From: Flavisericum labens
Lineage (GTDB): Bacteria; Bacteroidota; Bacteroidia; Flavobacteriales; Flavobacteriaceae
Assembly (NCBI RefSeq): GCF_045446075.1
Contig: NZ_JBJJBQ010000001.1
Location: forward strand, 620,001-684,000
Direction: 5' to 3'
DNA: 64,000 nt
Shown here: positions 7,112 through 15,747 of the stretch, piece after piece
Layout: each line of letters starts with the position of its first letter
How positions within the stretch are numbered: the first letter of the stretch is position 1
Translations under genes and position numbers: made by a program
The notes under the pieces: model-generated
Seen by the model: only the letters and a program-made list of their open reading frames with translations
The model's database searches: none
Told to the model about the DNA's origin: nothing

Positions 7112-10100
7112 ATGAAAAGGGTAGTATTATTTTTAATAGTTGTGTTCTTCCTCAACTTAACAAATTCTCAAGAAATTAAGAAAGAATACCATAGTAATGG
7201 CCAATTAAAAAGTATTGGGCAATATGATGAATACGGTAAAAAGAAAGGTGAATGGAAATTTTATCATGAAAATGGTCAATTAAAAGGAATGTCAAATTTT
7301 GAAAATGGACAGAAAACAGGAGAAAGAAAAGTGTTTTATGAAACTGGACAATTAAAGGGAATAGGGAATTACAAAAATGGAAAACCAACGGGTGAAACAA
7401 AAGAATATTACGAAACCGGACAGTTAAAGGGGATATGGATTTATGAAAATGGACAGAAAACAGGTGAAACAAGGGAATATTACGAAACTGGACAATTAAA
7501 GGCAATATCAAATTATGACAATGGACAGCTAGCTGGCCAAGCTAAAGCTTTTCACGAAAATGGTCAATTACAAAAAACAGGAAATTTTGAAAATGGCCAA
7601 CCAAACGGAAAAGCTAAATTATATTATGAGACTGGACAACTACATGTTATAAGTAATTATGAAAATGGTCAACTACAGGGAGAAGCAAAAACGTTTCACA
7701 AAAACGGTCAATTACAAGAAATAATAAATTTCGAAGATGGACAGAAAACAGGTGAAGTTAAAAGCTATTACAAAACCGGACAATTAAAAACAATAGGTAA
7801 TTATGAAAATGGTCTGCAAACAGGTGAAAGGAAACTATTTTTCGAAAATGGTCAATTACAAGTAATTGGTAATTATGAAAAAGGACAACAAGCAGGCGAA
7901 ACAAAGGAGTATTATGAAAATGGACAATTAAAACAAATACTTAATTATGAAAATGGGCAGCAAACAGGTGAATATAAAAGTTATTATGAATCTGGTCAAC
8001 CCCATTTTATAAGTAATTATGAAAAAGGGCAACAAGAAGGTGAAGTTAAAAGCTATTACAAAACCGGACAATTAAAAACAATAGGGAATTTTTACAATGG
8101 ACAACTAACTGGAGAAGGTAAAAATTATTACGAAACCGGGGAATTACAAGAAATATCAAATTTTGAAAAAGGACAGAAAACAGGTGTAGTTAAAACCTAT
8201 TACAAAAATGGCCAATTAAAACAAATAGCTAATCTTGAAAACGGTCAGAAAACAGGTGAAATAAAACAATATTATGAAACAGGCCAATTGCATATTATAG
8301 GGAATTATGAAAAGGATAAGAAAACAGGAGAAGCAAAAATGTTTTACAAAAATGGACAATTGCAGCAAATATTTAATATTGAAAATGGTCAGCAAAATGG
8401 TGAGGTTAGAATATTTTATCCAACAGGTGAATTAAAGTTTATAGGAAATATTGAAAATGGCCAACTACAAGGAGAAGCAAAAATGTTTTACAAAAATGGT
8501 CAATTACAAGAAATAGGTAATTATGAAAATGGAAAATTAACAGGTTTACGTAAAGAATATTTTGATGATGCTCAATTAAAAGGGATTAGACATTATAATG
8601 CAGAGGATAAAAGAACAGGAGAATGGAAACTATTTTTCGAAAATGGCCAATTAAAACAAATAGGGTATTTTGAAAATGGAAAGCGAACAGGTGAATTTAA
8701 ATTGTTTTACGAAACTGGGGAATTAAAAGAAGTTCATAATTATGAAAAAGACAAACAATCAGGTAAAGCTAAGAAATATTATAAAACAGGTCAATTAAAA
8801 CAAATAGGTAATTATGAAAATGGTCTGCTAACAGGAGAATGGAAACTATTTTTCGAAAATGGTCAATTACAAGTAATTGGTAATTATGAAAAGGGACAAA
8901 AAGCAGGCGAAACAAAGGAGTATTACGAATCTGGTCAAATAAAACAAATACTTAATCATGAAAATGGTCTGCAAACAGGTGAATATAAAAGCTATTACGA
9001 ATCTGGTCAACCCCATATCATAAGTAATTTTGAAAATGGGCAACAAGCAGGTGAAACAAAGGAATATTACGAATCTGGTCAACTCCATAAAACATTGAAT
9101 TTTGAAGATGGAATTCAAGTAGGTGAATATAAAAGCTATTACGAATCTGGTCAACCCCATATTATAAGTAATTATGAAAAAGGGAAACAAGAAGGTGAAA
9201 CTAAGGAATATTATAAAACAGGTCAATTAAAACAAATAGGTAATTTTATAAATGGCCAGCAAACGGGCGAAGCTAAAATCTATTACGAAACAGGTGAATT
9301 ACATAAAATATCAAATTATGCCAATGGCAAGCCGAATGGTGAGGGTAGAGAATATTATAAAAATGGCCAGCTACAAAAAAAGGTAAATTTAGCAAATGGG
9401 GAACTAACAGGAGAAGCTAGAGAATACTACGAAACAGGACAACTCCAAAAAGTAGTAATTTTTAAAGATGGTCAGCAGACAGGTGAGCGTAGAGAATATT
9501 ATGAAAATGGTAAACTGCAAAAAATAGTCAATTTTGAAAATGACCAGCTAGTAGGGAACTGTAAATTGTTTTATGAAAACGGTCAATTAAAAGAATTAGG
9601 AAATTATGAAAATGGCAAGCCAGCAGGTGAGAATAGACAATTTTACGAATCAGGTGAATTACATAAAATAGTAAATTTAAAAAATGGCCAGATAACAGGA
9701 GAAGTAAAAACCTATTACGAAAATGGTCAAATACAAGAATTAGGAAATATTGAAAATGGCAAGCCAGCAGGCGAGAATAAACAATTTTACGAAACAGGCG
9801 AATTACAGTTTATAGGAAGTTTTAAAAATGGTAAGCAAAATGGTGACGCTAAATCTTATTACAAGAATGGTCAAGTACATGAAATAGGGACTTTTATAAA
9901 TGGCGTTCAAGTAGGCGAAAAAAGAACGTTTTATGAAAACGGTCAATTAAAAGAATTAGGAAATTTTGAAAATGGCCAGATAACAGGAGAAGCAAAAACC
10001 TATTACGAAAATGGTCAAATACAAGAAATAGTTAATTATGAAAATGGCCAGGTAGTAGGAGAATGCAAACAATTTTACGAAACAGGCGAATTACAGTTTA

Positions 10101-10321
10101 CAGCAAGTTTTAAAAATGGTAAGCAAAATGGTGACGCTAAATCTTATTACAATAATGGTCAAGTACATGAAATAGGGACTTTTATAAATGGCGTTCAAGT
10201 AGGCGAAAAAAGAACGTTTTATGAAACCGGAACATTACAATCCATAGAATATTTTAAAAACGGAAAGGCATCAAGCGATTCGAAATATTATGATGAAGAT
10301 GGAAACCTCGTAAAAAAATAA
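7112..10321 (+). CDS. giant secreted YwqK/MORN_2-repeat protein
   Basis: 1069 residues: a signal peptide (about 1-19, ending NLTNSQ) followed by roughly 43 tandem copies of a 24-residue unit with consensus YYETGQLKxIxNYENGQxTGE (one unit carries extra residues near 490: HYNAEDKRTGEW). This is the YwqK/MORN_2 repeat, which folds as consecutive beta-hairpins. There is no catalytic domain at either end and no visible C-terminal secretion domain. Database entries often call such proteins YwqK family antitoxin, but nothing here shows a toxin partner. The 72-bp unit and a near-identical four-unit block (9782-9936 and 10070-10224) point to recent expansion by slippage or recombination. A surface or adhesion/binding role is only a guess. 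Confidence 0.85.
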   Translation: MKRVVLFLIVVFFLNLTNSQEIKKEYHSNGQLKSIGQYDEYGKKKGEWKFYHENGQLKGMSNFENGQKTGERKVFYETGQLKGIGNYKNGKPTGETKEYYETGQLKGIWIYENGQKTGETREYYETGQLKAISNYDNGQLAGQAKAFHENGQLQKTGNFENGQPNGKAKLYYETGQLHVISNYENGQLQGEAKTFHKNGQLQEIINFEDGQKTGEVKSYYKTGQLKTIGNYENGLQTGERKLFFENGQLQVIGNYEKGQQAGETKEYYENGQLKQILNYENGQQTGEYKSYYESGQPHFISNYEKGQQEGEVKSYYKTGQLKTIGNFYNGQLTGEGKNYYETGELQEISNFEKGQKTGVVKTYYKNGQLKQIANLENGQKTGEIKQYYETGQLHIIGNYEKDKKTGEAKMFYKNGQLQQIFNIENGQQNGEVRIFYPTGELKFIGNIENGQLQGEAKMFYKNGQLQEIGNYENGKLTGLRKEYFDDAQLKGIRHYNAEDKRTGEWKLFFENGQLKQIGYFENGKRTGEFKLFYETGELKEVHNYEKDKQSGKAKKYYKTGQLKQIGNYENGLLTGEWKLFFENGQLQVIGNYEKGQKAGETKEYYESGQIKQILNHENGLQTGEYKSYYESGQPHIISNFENGQQAGETKEYYESGQLHKTLNFEDGIQVGEYKSYYESGQPHIISNYEKGKQEGETKEYYKTGQLKQIGNFINGQQTGEAKIYYETGELHKISNYANGKPNGEGREYYKNGQLQKKVNLANGELTGEAREYYETGQLQKVVIFKDGQQTGERREYYENGKLQKIVNFENDQLVGNCKLFYENGQLKELGNYENGKPAGENRQFYESGELHKIVNLKNGQITGEVKTYYENGQIQELGNIENGKPAGENKQFYETGELQFIGSFKNGKQNGDAKSYYKNGQVHEIGTFINGVQVGEKRTFYENGQLKELGNFENGQITGEAKTYYENGQIQEIVNYENGQVVGECKQFYETGELQFTASFKNGKQNGDAKSYYNNGQVHEIGTFINGVQVGEKRTFYETGTLQSIEYFKNGKASSDSKYYDEDGNLVKK
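9782..10226 (+). repeat. recent four-unit duplication inside the repeat gene
   Basis: Bases 9782-9936 and 10070-10224 are nearly identical, offset by 288 bp, exactly four 72-bp units. Homogeneity far above that of neighbouring units indicates recent unequal recombination or gene conversion. A longer, older duplication links about 7860-8110 with 8870-9250. Confidence 0.75.
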
Positions 10322-10413
10322 ATTAGTAAACAGCCAATTTAATTATCTGAAAAGCTTTTTTTATAATGCAACAATTTTGTTTGGATGATATCGATAAGTT
10401 TAGTTTATTAATT

Positions 10414-11226
10414 TCAATCAGTATTGTTCCCAAATAATAATTGTTCAATGTAGCCTGGCCCTCTTATTTCCATTATGGCTGTCATGGCGGCAGCAAGAAT
10501 TAATTTCATTTTTGGTTTTAAATCGGATCTCATCCAAATAATATTTTTCTTGTAACCCACTATGCCTCCTCCAAAATATTGCAGGGCACAAAGTGATTGT
10601 TCATTTTCAATGAACTCGTAACCTAGGGCAGGAAATAAGCGTTTGTCTTTTTGGCAATCCTTAGAACTTACGGGAATAATTTCTATTATCCGCTCACCAT
10701 TTTTGAGAAAAGCTATCTTTTCAGATTCTTCGTCCTTACTATAAGTGTTTGCAATAAGTAATTCCCATGTTTCCTCCCTATTGCTGCTTAATGTTATAAA
10801 ACTTGAAAAAAAATCCGCTTGCTGTATTAATTCATCATCACCAATATAAAAGTTTTCAAATAATTGAAATGAATGCAGCGCTTTTATGGATGTTGTATTT
10901 AAGGCATTAACGATTGCAGTATCCTTGGTTTTATCATTTAAAAGAAAAGAAAATTTATACTTGCTTCTACTTTCTGTTCTAGTATTAAGAAGGTTAGATT
11001 TTGTTGTTGTAGTAAACCAACCCGTTTTACTCTTTGCAATTTTATAATCTCCAAATTTAAACTTCCATGTTCTATTGTTCCATTTAACGCCTAGTTTAAC
11101 CTTCAGTATTTCTGAATGGGCAGAAAGGTCATCACTGATACAAATATTTTTACGTTGAGCATGAGAGTAAGAAACTCCAAATAATGTTAAGCCCCAAAAA
11201 ACGATAATAAAAACAATTTTTTTCAT
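10414..11226 (-). CDS. secreted hypothetical protein
   Basis: 270 residues, signal peptide 1-23 (cleavage after SHAQ). The mature part has two cysteine pairs (KNICISDD; KDCQKDKR and QSLCALQYFGGG) and no recognised domain. A hydrophobic helix near the C-terminus (MKLILAAAMTAIMEI) may be amphipathic rather than a membrane anchor. Convergent with the YwqK-repeat gene and the last gene before repeat copy C, so probably part of the same accessory block. Function unknown. Confidence 0.55.
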   Translation of the reverse strand: MKKIVFIIVFWGLTLFGVSYSHAQRKNICISDDLSAHSEILKVKLGVKWNNRTWKFKFGDYKIAKSKTGWFTTTTKSNLLNTRTESRSKYKFSFLLNDKTKDTAIVNALNTTSIKALHSFQLFENFYIGDDELIQQADFFSSFITLSSNREETWELLIANTYSKDEESEKIAFLKNGERIIEIIPVSSKDCQKDKRLFPALGYEFIENEQSLCALQYFGGGIVGYKKNIIWMRSDLKPKMKLILAAAMTAIMEIRGPGYIEQLLFGNNTD

Positions 11227-11363
11227 AATTACATTAAATTTTAGACTAAACTATTAAAACAAGTCTTCTTAAGTGTCCGAGAATTTGTTTAAAATATAAT
11301 ATGGGACAAATCGATTATACTATTACAAAAAAAAATTAAATTGTATGGTGTCTGTAAATACCT

Positions 11364-11530
11364 CCAAATTGCTAAAAAGCTCTAAGATTATGACTTTTTT
11401 TGCAATGAAAAGAAGTCGTGCTGTTCCTAAAGTTAGTTTGGGAGTGTAGTAATACTAAAGAAAATTTGGTGTTCCAATGGAAAGTTTTCCTTTTTTCTTT
11501 ACAGAAAACGGGGACACTTTTTTGTTTTTA
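11364..11530 (+). repeat. dispersed repeat copy C, diverged
   Basis: Starts CCAAATTGCTAAAAAGC and follows copies A and B with point changes and small gaps, including the GTGTTCCAATGGAAAG block and the T-rich end. The first 12 bases of copies A and B are replaced, so homology begins within the RNA tail. It marks the right side of the accessory block that starts at copy A. Confidence 0.75.
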
Positions 11531-11658
11531 TGTCATTTCGTCCAATAATAACTGCTTTTTAACTATTAATCTATTATTAATGTTTTTTAACAGATAGTTT
11601 TTTTGTAACAACCTGAAAAACATAGCTTTATACGTTATTAATAATAAAATGTTTTAAA

Positions 11659-12549
11659 ATGAAAAAATTAAAAAATTTAGGGATTACAATTCTTTGCATT
11701 TCTATTTTTACTGCTTGTAACACAGAGTTACTTGAAGAGAATGAGGTAGGTTTAACATTAACATCCAGTAAAACTTCGTCAAAACAAGAAACAGGTGATA
11801 AACTTGTTGGTGAACATTATAACCTAAACCTTATTGGTGTTAAGGATAAGACAATGGATGATATCGCTGGTGGTCATGTTATTTTTGTCGACCTATATGG
11901 TGTGAGTGCAATAAACCTTCAGAAAGGTGACGATTATGCGGTATTAGATAAAAATGGTACGGATGAGGATGGCGCTTTATTCCAATTGCCAGACCCAGGG
12001 TTTGAACCTTATGTTACTGAACTTCCATATGGATTTGATACCACAACAGATTATTCAGTTTATGCGCGCCCTCTTGGTAAGCCATTGACAGGTTCTACTA
12101 TAACTACTATGGCCGACCTTTCACAATATGCCTATGATGAATTATTGGGATATATAGATACAAAAAAAGAAGTAAGATTTTTAGAAAATCTTATTGATAA
12201 TTATGATATTGTTAATCTTGTATGGGGAGATTTTATTCCAAGTCCAGTAGAGTTTGAACGTTTAAAAGGAAAACAAGAATGGCAAAATGTTACGGCAGAG
12301 TTGTTGTCTGTGGTATATGAAATAGAAGTTACTTATGTAGTTAGTTATGATAATCCAGATACACCTGAAAATGAGTATATGGAAGAAACTTTAACTTTCC
12401 ACGTGCGCATACCCATTTTTAATGATCTATTGGAAGATGAGTATTGGAAATATGATAACAATGGTTTAAGGCTATTACAACTTCGATTCTACCCATTTGG
12501 AACAGATGTTACTTATGATGACTTAGAGAACGGTTGGGATTCATTATAA
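11659..12549 (+). CDS. lipoprotein, unknown function
   Basis: 296 residues. Lipobox TAC at Cys20 (signal peptide 1-19). After the cysteine comes a linker LTLTSSKTSSKQ, nearly the same as the linker LTLTTSSKQSASK of the CHRD lipoprotein at 12798, so the two genes share a lipoprotein leader type. The mature domain is acidic, rich in Tyr/Asp and beta-strand-like. It ends before a strong terminator at 12566. No family recognised. Confidence 0.6.
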   Translation: MKKLKNLGITILCISIFTACNTELLEENEVGLTLTSSKTSSKQETGDKLVGEHYNLNLIGVKDKTMDDIAGGHVIFVDLYGVSAINLQKGDDYAVLDKNGTDEDGALFQLPDPGFEPYVTELPYGFDTTTDYSVYARPLGKPLTGSTITTMADLSQYAYDELLGYIDTKKEVRFLENLIDNYDIVNLVWGDFIPSPVEFERLKGKQEWQNVTAELLSVVYEIEVTYVVSYDNPDTPENEYMEETLTFHVRIPIFNDLLEDEYWKYDNNGLRLLQLRFYPFGTDVTYDDLENGWDSL

Positions 12550-12565
12550 TACTTGAAATAAGTAT

Positions 12566-12599
12566 AAAAAAGGCTGGGTTTTAACCCAGCCTTTTTTTT
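12566..12599 (+). terminator. intrinsic terminator
   Basis: Stem AAAAAGGCTGGGTT / AACCCAGCCTTTTT with a short loop and a run of eight T. Placed 17 bp after the stop of the lipoprotein gene. Confidence 0.9.
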
Positions 12600-12649
12600 G
12601 AAATTATGTATTTAAAACGAATAATATCTCTAAAATTTCTACTTGATAA

Positions 12650-12691
12650 CCTTTTTTTCTTTATTGAAAATTAGGATGTTTTTTTGTTTAG
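12650..12691 (+). repeat. partial copy D of the dispersed repeat tail
   Basis: The segment CCTTTTTTTCTTTATTGAAA, followed by GGATG and a T-run ending in GTTTA, matches the last third of copies A-C. Weak but in the same orientation and on the same side of the accessory region. Confidence 0.35.
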
Positions 12692-12797
12692 TAATGACCG
12701 CTTTAAATAATTATCTTAATAGTTTTTAAGATATACTAAACCCTAATATGGAGAATTTCTACCCTGGGTTTTTTTAGATTTTTCTACTACTACAAAT

Positions 12798-13364
12798 TTA
12801 TAATTGCCCTCTAAGCTCGCCACCAGGATAGGTTGTTGTGTGAACGTTAATATAAATATTCCCAGTTTGTATAGCCATTATTAAATCACTTAATGGTTTG
12901 TCTAATAATGAGCCTGTTAAATCGCTGGCAGTAATAGTGCCTTCAGCTAACATGCCATTTACCGGAGCGCTTGTTTCGGGAGGAAAATCACTGATATTTA
13001 ATAGGTTTACAACAACACCACCGTTAGAGCCGGCAGGAGCGATGTGAAAATGAGCACCAGTAATATCTGTACTAACATTTGCCACAATAAGTTTAAAGGC
13101 AATAGATGACTCGTCTTTACTTATGCGAACTATGGCTTGGCCAGTAGCCGTAGTCTCTCGAGCAGGTACTTCGTTGTCCCCGCTTAAGTGTGTCGGAAAG
13201 TTTAGATTATTCATTTTTGAAGCACTTTGCTTAGAAGATGTAGTTAGTGTTAGCGATTCTTCCTGCACCTCAACAAGTGATTCGTGACTGCATCCTGATA
13301 ACATTAGCCCTAGGGCCACTAACAGGCAGAAGCGACCTGCTGTTTTAAATAGAAACTTAATCAT
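12798..13364 (-). CDS. CHRD domain lipoprotein
   Basis: 188 residues with lipobox LSGC (Cys25). Residues about 55-186 form a CHRD domain (PF07452): LSGDNEVPARETTATGQAIVRIS, the GAHFHIAPAGSNGGVVVNL motif, and a C-terminal INVHTTTYPGGELRGQL. CHRD domains are beta-sandwiches first described in chordin, frequent in secreted bacterial proteins; the biochemical role is not established. No partner gene is adjacent; the 375 bp upstream carries its promoter. Confidence 0.85.
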   Translation of the reverse strand: MIKFLFKTAGRFCLLVALGLMLSGCSHESLVEVQEESLTLTTSSKQSASKMNNLNFPTHLSGDNEVPARETTATGQAIVRISKDESSIAFKLIVANVSTDITGAHFHIAPAGSNGGVVVNLLNISDFPPETSAPVNGMLAEGTITASDLTGSLLDKPLSDLIMAIQTGNIYINVHTTTYPGGELRGQL

Positions 13365-13739
13365 AACAATAATTTTTAGTGTTTAGAAGCTTGTTGGTCT
13401 ATGAAAATAAGATTGTGGGGAAGTATGTTCCAATGCTCCAAAAACAGGAGTTAATATGTATAAATATAGTAAAAAATATTGATATACAGTTGGTTAAGGT
13501 TGAAATAATAGACGTGTCATTACCCATATGATAGATAACTCTTAAGGTTTGCAGGTAAATTAATGGATTTGATTAGTCTCTAATATCCATACTTTAAACA
13601 GGTTCAGTATAACTTAAGTTAGCTTATAATATAAATGTTATAAATTTAAGAGTTGCAAGAAATTATAACTCTTTTTTTTGTTAAAAACTCAAGCCTATAA
13701 GTTGTCTATTATGATAGCTTTCTATATGGTTCTTTGCTA
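13365..13739. other. 375-bp intergenic region, nothing identified
   Basis: Upstream of the CHRD gene and downstream of the cytochrome c gene, both on the minus strand. No open frame, no strong hairpin with T-run and no repeat found by eye. Confidence 0.5.
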
Positions 13740-14225
13740 CTAATAACTATAAGGATAATAAGGATAGTAATCCGTTGGCTGTGTTATTATTTGATATTCC
13801 GATTTAAGAAAGGTAACTAAATCAATGAGTTCCTGAACAGTCATAACTTCATTGTAATTCCTCATTTTTGAAAGACCTTCTTCGGTCGAGGTTTTTTGAT
13901 TGTAGAACCGTGCGATTTTGTGAGAAGGATTGATAACTGAAGTGACTAATTCTCCATAGGATTTCTGATTAGATACTTCACCACCAAGAGGTATTTTAAG
14001 ATTATCACTTCCTCCTCTCCACTCGATTTCTGAAATAATATGACATTCATTACAGGCCAATCTCTTATAGGTCACTTTTCCTTTTTCAATGTCTCCTTCA
14101 GGCAATGCAAAGGCACGCGCTTGCTTATTGCAACTACTTATAAGTAAGCTTCCACATAATAAGACGAACACCAATAAAAAATTCGATAGGTTGCACAAAG
14201 TTTTATTTTTATTATTTACAGACAT
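13740..14225 (-). CDS. cytochrome c lipoprotein
   Basis: 161 residues. Signal peptide with lipobox ISSC (Cys32). One heme-binding motif CNECH at residues 58-62; the likely distal ligand is the Met in LSKMRNYNEVM. The end (LIDLVTFLKSEYQ) is the usual last helix of a class I cytochrome c, followed by a Tyr/Pro-rich tail YYPYYPYSY that is unusual. It is a periplasmic, membrane-anchored electron carrier. No oxidoreductase gene is next to it, so the partner is unknown. Confidence 0.85.
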   Translation of the reverse strand: MSVNNKNKTLCNLSNFLLVFVLLCGSLLISSCNKQARAFALPEGDIEKGKVTYKRLACNECHIISEIEWRGGSDNLKIPLGGEVSNQKSYGELVTSVINPSHKIARFYNQKTSTEEGLSKMRNYNEVMTVQELIDLVTFLKSEYQIITQPTDYYPYYPYSY

Positions 14226-14472
14226 ATATGATTGATTTAAATTAAAGATTTAATGTGCCATTGTACAATTATGAATCAAAAGGTAGGGATTAATAAAAAC
14301 AAAAAAAATGATATTCATCAGTTTTGGCATAGATTTTATAAGGAAGGAGTATCACAAATAGCAATACACTATTTACTTTGAATCTGGTAGACATTTACTA
14401 GTTTTTATATAGCATAAATGCAAGTCAAGAGATATCAAATTAAAGATTATAAACATATCTTTATTGAACATT

Positions 14473-14694
14473 ATGGGTATTTCCTCAAGACTGAAAAGAG
14501 GTTACAGTAAAGCGCGTAAGAAATCTATATACAGGTTTATAAAGGTGATTAGATTTGCTGTTGCAACGGATTATTTAACTAAATACAAATTTATGTCATA
14601 CAAAGCTAAACGTATTAAAAAACGGATAATTTTTTTTGATGATAATGGTTGTTTAGGGTTTATTCATCTTATTATTAGGGTGTTATCGGTTTAA
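14473..14694 (+). CDS. possible small basic protein
   Basis: From ATG 14473, 73 residues, very rich in Lys/Arg in the first half (SSRLKRGYSKARKKS) and ending with a hydrophobic stretch. No family recognised, and composition could come from a chance open frame in an AT-rich gap. Listed because it fills the region between divergent genes; low confidence. Confidence 0.2.
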   Translation: MGISSRLKRGYSKARKKSIYRFIKVIRFAVATDYLTKYKFMSYKAKRIKKRIIFFDDNGCLGFIHLIIRVLSV

Positions 14695-14751
14695 ATGATA
14701 ATATTATTTTGTATATTTAATTAATGTTATTAATAGTTAAACTTATTAATC

Positions 14752-15072
14752 ATGAAAATGTTAGTTAATGTAACCTGTCCTATCGAGCCTTTTAACTCGA
14801 TGGTAAGAGATGGTACTGCTGGCGAAATCATTGGTCGTGTGATTGATGATATCAAGCCTGAAAGTATTTATTTTACTGAACAAGATGGTAATCGTGGAGC
14901 AATTATGGTGGTAGAAGTTGCTAATGCATCTGATATCCCATCTATTGCCGAACCTTGGTTTTTAAATTTTGAAGCCATTTGTGAATTCAGGATTGCCATG
15001 ACACCAGATGATTTAATGAAATCTAATCTCACAAAACTTGCTGAAAAGTGGAATGGACTTCAAGTGAATTAA
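14752..15072 (+). CDS. small conserved alpha-beta barrel protein (DUF3303-like)
   Basis: 106 residues, cytoplasmic. Starts MKMLVNVTCPIEPFN and contains ESIYFTEQDGNRGAIMVVEV and EFRIAMTPDDLMK. The order of strands and helices resembles the dimeric alpha-beta barrel fold of DUF3303-type proteins. Similar flavobacterial proteins are sometimes labelled panthothenate synthetase in databases; there is no pantothenate synthetase motif here and I would not use that name. Single gene with its own terminator (15096). Confidence 0.6.
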   Translation: MKMLVNVTCPIEPFNSMVRDGTAGEIIGRVIDDIKPESIYFTEQDGNRGAIMVVEVANASDIPSIAEPWFLNFEAICEFRIAMTPDDLMKSNLTKLAEKWNGLQVN

Positions 15073-15095
15073 AGTAACAGTCTAAATTAAGAGAG

Positions 15096-15127
15096 CCACT
15101 CACTTTAAACATAGGGGTGGTTTTTTT
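15096..15127 (+). terminator. probable intrinsic terminator
   Basis: CCACTC pairs imperfectly with GGGGTGG around a 13-base loop, followed by a run of seven T. It lies 23 bp after the stop of the gene at 14752. Confidence 0.6.
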
Positions 15128-15146
15128 ATACGATATTAGAGCTTTT

Positions 15147-15233
15147 TTATTGCAAGTCCATTAAGCCCTTGTCTTGGGCTTTGGCAGTTGAAATTGAGAA
15201 AAGGCAAACTAATACTGTAATAAACGTTTTCAT
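15147..15233 (-). pseudogene. orphan signal peptide, probable gene remnant
   Basis: A 28-codon frame encodes a complete Sec signal peptide (MKTFITVLVCLFSISTAKAQ) and then only eight residues before the stop. The leader is of good quality, so this is likely the 5' end of a secreted-protein gene whose body was lost. A genuine secreted peptide cannot be excluded. It lies 9 bp downstream of the lipoprotein gene ending at 15243 and shares its direction, so it may still be transcribed. Confidence 0.4.
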
Positions 15234-15242
15234 AATCTTTAG

Positions 15243-15746
15243 CTATTTTATAAGATTTTCATCAATATTTTCGGGTATACCTTGAGGGAATCTTGCGAAT
15301 TTGTGTAACTCATGCCATACTACATCGTTTGGAATTTTCATTCTATAAATTCCTTTTGAATAGATTGAGGTACTTGTAATTAGATTAATTGGTAGCGAGA
15401 ACACCATAAAAACACCATGACCAAGCGAAGCTAAATTTAATAAGCCGGCCCAAGTATTTAGCTGTTTTTGGTTGTTAGCAGATAGAGATACCAATACTTG
15501 TGCTTGCTTGATATCATTTCGTTTGATCGTTATTATTTCCTTATTGTCGACTGGTAAAAGTTTGACATAGTTGTTTTTAACTTCAATGATTTCAGCTATC
15601 TCACGACGTTGACTTTTGTTAAGTTTATATTCGAGGTAAAGACCGTTCACATTATTTTTAAAGTCTTTGGGCGTGCTCAGATATTGCGGAGTGCTACAGC
15701 TCCACATAAAGGATATAGATATAATTATAATAAGAAGGTTTTTCAT
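15243..15746 (-). CDS. lipoprotein, unknown function
   Basis: 167 residues, lipobox WSC (Cys17). Predicted beta-rich first half (YLEYKLNKSQRREIAEIIEVKNNYVKLLPVDNKEIITIKRNDI) resembling an SH3/Sm-like barrel, then a hydrophobic segment LASLGHGVFMVFSLPINLI that may contact the membrane. It starts one base after the stop of the 534-residue gene upstream and is co-transcribed with it, so the two products probably work together. Function unknown. Confidence 0.6.
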   Translation of the reverse strand: MKNLLIIIISISFMWSCSTPQYLSTPKDFKNNVNGLYLEYKLNKSQRREIAEIIEVKNNYVKLLPVDNKEIITIKRNDIKQAQVLVSLSANNQKQLNTWAGLLNLASLGHGVFMVFSLPINLITSTSIYSKGIYRMKIPNDVVWHELHKFARFPQGIPENIDENLIK

Positions 15747-15747
15747 C

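Noticed and set aside
8867..9226. Minus-strand open frames inside the repeat gene
   Set aside because: They are antisense shadows of the repetitive coding sequence with low-complexity translations.
7112..10321. 72-bp tandem periodicity that could look like a CRISPR-like or satellite array
   Set aside because: The units are in frame, translate to a clear 24-residue YwqK/MORN_2 repeat without stop codons, and have no unique spacers.
14464..14694. Alternative TTG start for the small basic frame
   Set aside because: Not supported by any leader signal; even the frame itself is doubtful.
14752..15072. Pantothenate synthetase
   Set aside because: The name circulates for similar proteins, but the HIGH-type nucleotide motif and length of true PanC are absent.
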